From Aurelia coerulea (lineage: Eukaryota; Cnidaria; Scyphozoa; Semaeostomeae; Ulmaridae), in contig CM076955.1 in assembly GCA_039566865.1 (NCBI GenBank), positions 16,723,501 to 16,787,500 on the forward strand: a stretch of 64,000 nucleotides of DNA, read 5' to 3'. The stretch's first letter is position 1; the number at the start of each line of letters is the position of its first letter. Of this stretch, positions 32,501 through 44,500 are shown in pieces. A program made the position numbers and the translations under genes. The notes beneath the pieces were generated by a model. It was not told the origin of the DNA, did not search any database, and was given only the letters and a program-made list of their open reading frames with translations.

Positions 32501-35500
32501 TAACTTGCCGCCATTTTGAAAAAAAAAGATATGAAAAAAAGTCCACGGGAGATTTACAGCAAAGTACCATAACTCAACCAGTAATACAAAATAACCTGAG
32601 CCGCAAAAATTGCCCTAAAACCAGTTGAGCAAGCTCTCGCCTGTGCACGCGAAAGGTGGTTTTTAAGAGAAGCTATGTGCTTTTAACGAAAGGAGAAGAG
32701 TAAACCCAAAGATCTGCCATGCGGATTTTGCTTATTATTTGATTCAGAAGCAGAGCAGAAGGCATTGCAATTTTTGCCTATTTAGGGCACAAACGAAAAT
32801 ATTACCACATAGCTCTTGAATCAAATAAACAAAATCCGCCAGGCAGATCTTTAGATTTACCCTTCTTCTTTCCTTACAAGCACATAACTTCTCTTGAAAA
32901 CCGTCTTTCGCGTGCATGAGGCGAAAGATTACCCCTCTACTTTCGGGGCAACTTTTGCAGCTTTGTTTGTTTTGAATTACTGGTTGAGAGAATTTCCTTT
33001 TTCTGTAGTCACTAATCGCTTTGAATTGAGGTGTCAATCAAAAGCAACTGTTGCTATTGTATTACAAACTCTGTCCTTTTTGCTTTGCTGTAATTCTACC
33101 ACGAACATTTTGATATCCTGATTATCTTCAAATTTACAACTTAAGATTCCTTTCAAGTCATTCTATGATTCTTTAAGGAGAATATCAAAACAGCAAGCAG
33201 CATAAAGTATTTTCTTACTTGTCTAATGTTCTGTCATCATTATCATAATCTTCTAAATCGTTTAGATCACGAGGTGACGCCTGAAAATAAAATAAATATT
33301 TAAAAATAGCCTTAAATAACGGACTCATCATATTAAACCCATAAACGCAACAAAAGAACCGAAATCAGTAGAAAGAAGACTATTGACTCCTGTAAAGGAA
33401 ACAATAACCAAAATAAGCCTGTAACAAGAGAAAAACTGTTAAATCCTGTAAGACAAAACTGAATTAACCTTAAAACCTGACAGGAAAGAAATAAGTTAAT
33501 AACTCACCAGTAACTGCTGACAACATAAACATGGAAATCACCAAAGTATTTGGTAGTATTTGGTGATTTCCACGTTTATCTTTTCAGCAGTTACTGGTGA
33601 GTTATTAACTTATTTCTTTCCTTTCAGGTTTCAAGGTTAATTCAGTTTTGTCTTGCAAGATTTAACAGTTTTTCTCTTGTTACAGGCTTATTTTGGTTAT
33701 TGTTTCCTTTACAGGAGTTAATAGTCTTCTTTCTACTGATTTCGGTGTATTGTTGCATGCTTTTGAAGCAGTGGACCAATTTTCCCTCCAGTATGTCTGC
33801 TAAAAGCCATTGTGCAAAGTTGACTTTTCCAATGTGTAAGGTTGCCTTTCCACTAGCCCGGGTTAAAACAAAACCGGGCTAAAAGTTGTCCGTTTTTAAA
33901 GTGAGTCAATGGAAAGGCTAATTTTACCGTGAACTCGTTTTTATTCGTTTTCAGTCGTTCCAACCAGTGGTTTTTAGTCATCCTATCTCCCTTTTTGTCA
34001 TTTCAACTTTAATCTGAAGTGCCAAATTAGAACATGTTGTTGCTATTGAAACTGGGTTAAAAGTTATACATTATTGCGTTTCCACTAACCCACAGGTAGG
34101 TTAAAAGATAACTGGGTTAAAACTTATCCACTCTGAGACCTGTTTTTGAACTTATCCGTTTATTAACTGGGTTAGTGGGAAGGCAACGCATAAACGGATA
34201 ACTTTTAACCCGTTTTTGTTTTAACCCAGGCTAATGGGAAGGCAACCTAAATCAGTTGTCTTCCTCTCAAAACAATCTTCGTCGCTTTCATTAAAATTGA
34301 AATTATTTCGAGAATTTTAAGATTAATACAATGATAAAATCTTGGTGATATCTCAATCGGTGAAACTTCCTCTTGGCCGTCTGGGACACAAACTGTCTTA
34401 GGTTTACTGTAAAAACTCTATTTATCGCCATCTCTGTTAAGCCCCTCTCTAATAAAGCCCTCCCTTCTGAGCCAAATTTCAAATAAGGCCCTTTTCTATT
34501 AAGCCCCCTCAATATATATCAAATACCAGGGGTTACTAAAGATGTTCCATTCATTCAGCAAACAAGGTCTGTGTGGTTGATTTTGATATGGTTGTTTGGA
34601 ATAAAAACTGTGTCGAATTTGTGCATTTAACTCGTAAAATTGTATGTTGATTCTAAAAAACATAAGACAAAAAACTATATCATTTATATCTAGAGTACCA
34701 AAATTAAATAAGCCTCCAGGGCCTAAATGGAGCTTTTACGGTAATTTTTATCATCAGTTTAATATTTATTTCATATCATTTACGTGGCTTTACACATATA
34801 TATCCTTTTGTCTCCTGCCTTTATAAATAATATAATCTGTCTTTCATTCATCTGTAAAAATGAGAACTTACATCCATCCAATTAATATCAACATCCAACG
34901 ACTCATAATCTTCTCCCAATATTTGGATTCCGGTCAAGCCAAGGTAGTACGGATCTCCCCAAGTCTGAATGAAATTCAACTTCAAAACTGCAAGGGAAAA
35001 ATGTCCTACGTTTACAACTGACACAGAAATAACATAAATGATACATATAAAAGGCCAGAGAAAAGGGCAGCAATACAAAAGAAATGGCTTTGACAGGGCA
35101 GTTTGTAAATCAATTCTGTATTATACGTTGAATACTTACCCTGTATAAACATTATAAAATGAAATGAAAAATGAATTAAATTAAATGCTTACAGCCGGAC
35201 TACGTTTGTGGAGACGAATGTATATGTGAGGCAAATTTCTTGATATTTGAAAGCCAATACAATAATGAAGTGCGTCCTTTGGAACACATCATGAACAGCT
35301 GCTTTCAAAACAAGTTATCAGCAAAAAAACAAGGCAAGAACTATTATAGACCATTTTGACATTTAGAAAAGGGGCTGGGGAGAGCAAGATTTTTCTGGTA
35401 AATGGCTGCCACAGTTCAATTTGTCGTTGGTGAAAAGCCCTGTGGCAGCCATTTACCAGAAAAATATTGCTCTTCCCAGATCCTTTTTCTAAATGTCAAA

Positions 35501-38500
35501 ATGGTCTATTAGCTGCTTATTGAATTACAAAAAAGAAAAACTGGGATTTCCATAACTGAAGAAAGCTCCTCTGAATGAATCTAGCAATTTTAACTGCGCT
35601 GCCTACAATGCAAATTGACAAAGGGTTTGAAATTATCACAAAAAATCTATCTGAGCAAATAGATGGAAGATATAATTGTGGCTAAACAATGAACATGAAA
35701 AATATCACAGCAAATGTTCGACATTGCTTGGGGACAGGGTAGGGCAGCGGAATGTGAGCGAAATTTCTCGTGAGACATTGGAACAACTGCACCAAAAAAA
35801 CCAGCTACATCTTCTCAGAAATCAACGATGTCAACCAATAAGGTTATTTATATACCTTGACGTCCAAAACATTCTAAATGAAATTGATTAATTATCAAGC
35901 AATCGACAAACTGAAAGCAAGTTCGAAAACCACCGACGATTAGTTGCTGATGAGGCCTCAGAAGTGAGGCGAAAGCTTCGAAAAAATTAACAATGTAAGT
36001 GAGAGTGTTATAAAATAAATGGCAAATAAACCAAACACAATTATTATTTATATACCTTTTCCTGTACAATCGATATGTCTGACTTCGTCCATTGGCACTT
36101 GACGTATCACTGTTTGGATATAATACAAAATTATCTTTATTCAGAAGCTTTATACTGAAATTATCTAAGTCATCCCGTTGTGAAAGGGCATATATACAAT
36201 GGAACTGTGCTCGATAATGGAAAATAGCTCCTTTCGAAAGAGAATCTTAGATTGTAAAATTTCAAAAAGATTACATTGAAAACCAGTAGCCCTGACCTGA
36301 CAGCATCTGTGTAGTGTGGTGGGCGGTTGGGACTCAGGAGGGAGGTATTCATTGTATAAATTGCTGTAATTGGTATTCTCTCGTCCGGGGTTTCTATCAT
36401 TCGGCATCGTGCGCCTATGCTGGCCTTACATCAAATGTGAAACAGTTCCCAGTAGTTATCAGTAATTAATTGTATTGTATGCATAGCTCTTTGTAGTTGT
36501 CTTATTCAATCTTCATTATTTGCATGTCTTTATGTTAATGGCCACGGGCGTAGTCATTGTCTTTTGCTGCCTGTGGTATCGTACCTGTAGTGTTGTATTG
36601 TAGTATAGTAATTAAAATGTATAGTAGCTAACATGTAATGTAACATTTTATGAATATAAAAAAGAGACTGTAAGATAAGCTGAGACTGTCAAATCAAGGA
36701 GTAAAAACGGCTCGCTGCCGGTTTGGAAGATATCACAACTTTTATAACAATACAAATAAACGTCAACACTTTTTAAGCATGATCTATTCTGTCCCAGAGA
36801 TTAAAGTGCACGATGGAATGGTGCAACCAATGGACTCACTTTCTTGTTGAAGGGGTCCAGATACGTCTTGTCGTGATTTCGGGCATGTGTACGGTCTTTC
36901 GAGGATCTCCTGCAAATCAAGTGACAAATGAGCATTCCACAAAAACAATTTTGAGCTAATGCGCTTGGCTGCTGTATTAAAAACTGTCAAATTTACCATA
37001 TAAGTAATGAGGATTATTGTTATCAAGGTGGAAAGCTGCTAGGAATAAACTTTATTAATCTCAATGCCATATTGTATCAAAATTGAGCAATAAAAGGAAC
37101 ACTAAAAAGGAAGGGATCGCACCGAGAAACATTTTACAATGATGCTATGCACTCCATGATCGAAATTTACACGAATCATGGTCATAAATGAACAAATTAA
37201 CTGTCTACTCTATTACAGAGCATACTGAACATCGATATACTGCCTTGGTAGACACGTTATTGTTTTGCGGAATGGTCTATTTGTAATACGCAAAATGAGT
37301 TATACCCCGTTTACACGGAGCAAAAATAGGGGATCGCGATCCAGATCGTGATCCACAAGGATCGAGATCGCATTCGAGTTGCGTTTACACGGGCGTCAAA
37401 CGAAAACGGATCAGGATCGCGATCCATTCGCACATGCGTATTGCGCATAGTTACGGAGCCTAGAAACACTACAACAACAATAGACAAAATGGTGGTTAAG
37501 TCTAATGCGCATGCTTAAAGGATTTCGAACGGGATCGCAATCCCAAGAAGCGTTTACACGGCACACTTTTTCAGGATCGGGATTGCGATCCGGATCGCGA
37601 TTCACCTCTGAAGTGGGATCGAATTTTAGGGGATCGCAATCGCGATAAAGTGTTTACACGGCACATTTTATCAGGATCGGGATTGCGATCTGGATCACGA
37701 TCCCGTATTTTTGCTCCGTGTAAACGGGGTATTACTTTCATCTCCATACAGAAATTTATTATTTATTGAAATTTTTCATTCTAGTTTTATCCAAACCTTC
37801 CCTACTGTCTAATAACCAGACTTCACCATTAATACATTGTTAATTTATCATTTCATTCACAGAAATGACAAAAGGTACCGGGCGAGTGTGAGTCAAAAAA
37901 AGAATCCCCGTTTAGAAGGCCACTGCTCCCTGGATATCAAAGCAGTAATATTGAAAACCGTCTTTTTTTGTTGCTAATATGTTCAATTACCTGTTACCTG
38001 GGTGTCGCAACTACCGCCGGTAGATTAGCGGTCATTTCCCTCCAGTATTCTCGATCAGCAGCCCATCTAACACATTTCCCGATGTTTGCTCCTGTCCACT
38101 CCTTGATGTCTGTCAACCATGTTCTGCATGGTCTTCCTCTCTGTCTTTTTTCTTTTACTTTTCCTTCTATCAGTGTCTTTTGCATTCTATCACTTCTTAT
38201 CATGTGACCAAAGTATTGCAATTTTCTCGTTATTATATTCTTTTTAAGTGATCTGCCATTTTCTTTGACCCTTTTAATAATTTCATCATTTGTTACGTGG
38301 GCTGTGTATGGAACTTTGAGAATTTTTCGAAACATCCACATCTCAAAGGCCTCTATCTTGTTCCACATTTCCTTACTGAATGTCCATGTTTCACTGGCGT
38401 ATAAGAAGGTCGATAAAACATAGCATTTCATGTTCAATTAGGTTCAGTAATTTACCCGGCTTTAATCGGCCATTCCTTCCAGTGGATATACGAGATTTTC

Positions 38501-41500
38501 TGCAAAAAGCCCCTTCCAAAAAGCTGCAAAAACGAGTGAAAACGATAAGCAAATTTTCCTTGGTTTTCCTTCCTAAAAATGATGACACTCACATGTATCG
38601 ATGCATTTTGTCCTCTTGGGAAAATAGAATCTCCCTGAATAGATTGTTGATACAAGGGGGAGACTTGTTCATCCTCCCAAGAGGATAGCACGTGCTAAAG
38701 CATGCAGAAGTCATTGCTGTAAGGCCCATGTAAGGAAGAATTGTTGGGGAACTTTGTTCATGATTTTGGACCATTTTGAAGGTTTCTTGGAGAGGCTTTC
38801 TCGAGAAAATCCCACATAACTTCAGAACGGAGTGGCCAATTTCAATCCGGTAAAGTTTAAAATTGATTTGAACATGTCTACCATGAAACTATATATCTGC
38901 CGATATCATCGTCTTGATATCCAGGGAGCCGTGAGCTTTCAAACGGGGATTCCTTTTATTGATTCGCCCGGTACGTAAGCAGAGCCAAGAGAGGCATTCA
39001 TCATCATCATCATCATCAATAATTTATTTAATGTAGGCTAAGTAAAATAAAAAGAATAGCTAAATTACAGCTAATTTAGGCCTACTTTACAAAAATTTAC
39101 AAAATTTACAAATTAATTCCTAAAGCTAATCAATAAAAACATTTAGTGGATTATATACAAGATAAAAGCATGCCTTCCCTACGAGGTACGGAGCGACGCC
39201 CACCTCCCAGAGAGACGGCGGACACACCGCGCGAGGGAACCCCCACACGCATATCCTAAGCTGCGGTCGCCGCTAGGGAGCAATTCCCCAGTTCAACCGC
39301 AGCCCAGTGCCTGCATCGTGAAGGGGACCTCACATCCCGCACAGCACATCCCCCATCCCACCGGGAAGCAGTGCACCGCCCCCATCCTCGCGAGAAGGCC
39401 CAAGAAATGTTTATCATGTTAGAAACCCAACTCTTGGAATGTATGTTTTGCAGAGCCTACAGTTGCATTTTTCGCCATTCCAACATCTAATTCGTTTTTT
39501 GAAAATAGGAAGGGTGCTTGATCGTTTTATTTCGTGCGGTAAAAACTGCCAAAGTTTATTTCCAAGGTAGGCTATGGTCTCAACTCCAAAGGACGTGGTT
39601 CGCACCTTTGGAATTTGAGAGTCATTGCCATGCCTTAGGTTGCAGCTAATACCTCTCTCCATAAAAATATCTTTCATGAAAGGTGGATTTAGATCAGACT
39701 TTGTTTTAAAAATTTCCGTCATAAGCAACTGTAGGTTTCTTACATGGATGGGCACCGAATTGCTCTGTTCCAGGAGAGAACCAAAATCACTTCCGTGATC
39801 CTTGTACGCAATGCGCAGTGCCCTTTCGTGAACATGATTTATTCTATGGTTTAAAGTATTTACCGTCACTCCTCCTTGATCGGCTGTCTTCGGTCGATCA
39901 CGTTCAACTGACTGCATTAACATTTCTTCTTCCTCGACGATGTCATATTCAAAAGTGAAATCATGTTTTGCGACTTCCTCTAAAATGTTTTCATCAGTTG
40001 TGAATAGGATAATCTGTAAACAGTAGAGGCAGGAATCAGCAAAATCGCGAACCCAGCATAGGGCTCAAATCCTTAAAAGGTCGGTGTAAAATATCTATTA
40101 CAGTTTCCTTTGAATTATATGACTTGGAAGGAACTTTGCGTTGTTTGCTGTAAATCTGCCATGGAAGTTTATTGATATCTTGATTGGTTTTAAAATGGCG
40201 GCATTCATTCAATTTGAGGCTATGACGTCATCAAATTTCTAAATCCTAAACCAGAAAAGATACTGATTTCCGTTTTTCACCATATTGTAGGCCTTCATAA
40301 ACTATGGTTTTCTTGAAAGTTATATAATTTTTCCTCCTTTGGTTTAGGATTGAGGATAATTTAAATGTTTTCAAGATATTCCATCCATTTTTTCAAAAAT
40401 CATTAAATTGCCACCTTTTTGAAAAAAATCAAGATATCAAAAAATTTCCACGGCAGATTTACAGCAAAGTACTATAAGTTCCTTTCAAGCCATTCAATTC
40501 AAAGAAAAATGGAAGAGAATTTTACACCCACCTTTTTAAAGATTTGAAAGATTTGAGCCCAATGCTCACGAACCCAGCTAGAAAATATAAGCAAACGCAA
40601 TGATAGTGCTGGTTCAATAGTGAGAAAAAAACTTTACGTTGAAATCACAATATCATTGTTTTCGACTGCATAATAAACTTTCGTATGCCAAAAACAGGCT
40701 GATATGTAATCCGGGGGGGGGGGGTACTTAGTATATTTGTCCGACGGGGAAGTGCCTTTTTCAGGGTATCGTTTTCATCTATTTTTTCTAGTGCAGGGTA
40801 TCAAAAGAAGGCAATTTTTCTAGAGCAGGTTGTCAAAACATGTCAAAAGGAGATATTTTGCTAGATCGGGTCGTTTTTCGGTCAAATTTTTATGTTTTGG
40901 AGTATACCTTTCACCAATTTTTTCTAGAATCGGTTATCATTTCGAAAATTCAAATTCTGAAGCAGGGTAAAAAAAATCTTTTCATGCGCACAACACGTAC
41001 AAATTTAACTCAAGTCCCCCCCCCCCCCTCCCGGATACGTAATAAAACACGCATCCCCGTTTTGGAAATGTCAAGGGCAAGATATTTAAATGTGAAATTT
41101 GCTTTAAGCATTTTCAAGAATCGTCTCATCATTTTTCAAATTCTGTCCATATTTAGGATAATTCTCACAATGAAACGACTCGTATTTTCCGAGTCTCATT
41201 GCAAAATATTGGCCAAAATAATCAAACTTGCGACTCGAATACTTAAAAATGAAGACTTACATCTCCATAGGGTTCAGATTCTTTGGATAACACACCACTT
41301 GCCCTGTAAAATAAAAAAGTGAAAATAGTCTGGGAAAAAGTGAACAAATATTGGCAAAGCAATGAAGTAGAGATCAATGAAATGGCGAAAAGTTGAAATC
41401 GTCTGCATATGAAATCAGCAAGTAATCTTTTCGTAAAACTCCTTATTTACATACCTTTTTATTTCGATCTTTATCCTTACATGTAAATTCTCATGATTAA

Positions 41501-44500
41501 AAAAAATTTAGTTTGTTGTTATTTTATAGGGCAGTTTGGAATCAGTATTTAACTGTGTACTAAACCCTGTTTGACTTACCTGTATATTTAACCCTGTTTA
41601 AAGAATAAAAAAATAAATACCATAATTGAAGAGGCTGTAGCCATACTGGAAAAGAATAAGCATACCTTGCTATCTCTCCCTTGAATATCAATTCGTCGTC
41701 AAGCGATATTTCAACATCTTTAGCTCCTCTGGTAGAGTGTATCCGCGATTTGTTATAATTCTGGTAGAAACAAAAACAGATATGTGACTTTTTGGATCGA
41801 AACAAACAATTTGCTGATAACCCGTAAAATGAAGCCTAATAGGTTTGGCTTGAAATTTGAAGTAACTTCCCACATTCTTTTCTTCGAAAGACCTGAAGGT
41901 GTACGAAAATCTGAGCATTTTCCACTGCAGAAAATCATGGCGTCTACAACATAGGGCTCAAATCTTTAAAAAAGTCGGTGTAAGATTCTATTGCAGTTTT
42001 CTTTGAAATAAATGGCTTGGAAGTAACTTGGGGGTTTTTCTGTAAATCTGCCGTGACAATTTATTGATATCTTGATTAGTTTCAATATGGCGGCATTTAT
42101 TAAATTTGAGGCTATGACGTCATCAAATTTCTAAATCCTAAACTAGAAAAGTTACAGATTTCTGCTTGCCACCATATTGTAGACCTTTATAAACTATGGT
42201 TTCTTTGAAGGTTATATAATGTTTCCTCTATTAGTTTAGGATTTACGATTGTTTAAATTTTTCCAAAATTTTCCATGAATTTTTCAAAAATAATGAAATT
42301 GCCGCCATTTTGAAAAAAATAAAGATATCAAAAAATTTCCACGGCAGATTTACAGCAAAGTACCATAAGTTCCTTTCAAGCCATCCAATTCAAAGAAAAC
42401 TGCAAAAGAATTTTACACCGACCTTTTTAAAGATTTGAAAGATTTGAGCCCTATGCTGGCGTCAACAGGGATAATATCTACTGGGTGAGTAGTAAAAAAA
42501 GTAAACACATTTGGCGGGCTGTGGAGTAAAAAGTACGTGACAGATATTCAGAATTAAAGTATTAATCTATTAGTCAAAAGACCAAAACTTGGATTGGAAA
42601 ATATTGGTTGGTAAAATCACTCATCTTTTAAGAAAATGCTGGCAAGGGGTCTTCATGAGAAAGAGAATTCACATTCGATTCTGGCCCAAGATTTACTCCC
42701 CATTAACATTTAAACTCAATACAACCTTCACTTTCAGAAATAGAATTTAACTTCCAATGGCAATTAAATAATGGACCAGAATCGAATGTGGAATTCTCGT
42801 TCCCATACAAGCCCATTACCAGCATTTTTCTAAGTTCTGAGTCTAAAATGTAAGTGATTTTACCAAAAACAAATGTTTGCATCAAAGTTAGCGTTTGATT
42901 GATAGATTAACAATTTCGTTTTGAAAATTGAACACAAATGTTTTATTTTACAGCCCGCCAAACATGGTAACTATTTTTTATCCACCGCGTAAATCATTAC
43001 CATACCTTTAATCCCTTTCTGATTCATACCCCGGCATCGATATCAAATATTAACAAAACTAATACAATTCAACTAAGACCAACGTGGTATATCTAGAGCT
43101 TACCCAAACCCTTAACATCGCAATTGTAATAGGCTTCTCGAATGTGATTTTGACGAAATGATTACCACCAGTCGTAAACGGAGTCAGCCATAAATGTAAA
43201 TCGTCCCTGAAATGGAATCGAAACTATCGTTGGGATCCAGTAAATGATACAACTTCATCGGGTTGCTTTGCCCAATAAGAATATTCTTTTGGACTATTAT
43301 ACTTTAAAGGACAAGTCCGGGATGATGATGGATGATAAAATACAAGATTATATGGTTATGAATAGTGTGTCGTATTTTGTCCTATCATTTTTGGCCTTTT
43401 CCCTGCGAAATTGCGTATTTGAATAAGCGACCTGAGCGAAATGACGTCATAAAAGCACAAAGAACCTATGTCTTCTGACGTCACTTTCAACGAAAACGAG
43501 GCTGTCCTATTGTTTCCTCGTCTCTTAAACGTTGTCAGCCTCTTTATCGTGTGCGCATGCAAGAAAATGGCGCGCAGCGACCAGATTTGGCCTAAAATAT
43601 TAGAATTGTTATTGAATTTACACTCGTTACGAACCTCGAAAAAGTGGAACAAAGTTAAGAATTCGCGGCAGCTGTTGGCAAGCTAGCTTCCTAGCATTAA
43701 TCATAACAATCTCGCCGGACTTGTCCTTTAAAACAAGGAAAAACTTAATTCAGAACATATATCTTCCATAATTTACTTAACAATAATGAAGCGAAATAGT
43801 TAACCATTTCCAGTTGGTTTACAATATATGGCTATGGCTAAACAGGAGAAGGATAATTAATGGCAGAGATAAAACAATAAAACACGGGAGTACATGGTTT
43901 AAGTATAAATGACTAGAATGAACTCACAAATGGTTCATGAAGAGTCACAGTTTTGTAAATAATTCGATATAATTTACGGCAGAAACGTATGCCACAAGCA
44001 TTTGCTTCAGATTTGAACTTTGCAGGAGACGCTCATTCTGAGTGTGCAGCCACTTATTGCCTTCACCCTAAAAATCCAATCGGATACTTTCTGACCAAAT
44101 AACGTCAAAGAACAATAGTCCGGAGGGAGAATGAGGTGTATTACCACCAGCCGAGAGATTTTGTGGGATGCAGTTTTTCTGGGGCAATTTTGGGCGTAGA
44201 TTTCGAATCCGGATGTTGAACAGGCGGGGGAGGGGGCGTTTTCAAGATACAGGGGGGAATAGGCTGTAATTTTGAAAAAAATGGTAATACTCATTTTCTC
44301 TATTTAGCACTCGTTTATACCAGGTAGATTAGCACCTAGTATTCAGGAGGAAAGAGTTCTCTAAGTTTTTACTGAAAAATGAACATTGGGGGCCCTGGGG
44401 GGCGGGCGGAAATATTTTTGGGGGACATGATCTTATATACTAAGAAACACAAAAAAGTCAGTTTTTGATATGTTTTTGTAGTAGAAAAGTTTCGCCAGAA

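Noticed and set aside
39414..39923. A single 169-residue gene
   Set aside because: It is a KATNIP exon end read through its donor into a LINE remnant, not one gene.
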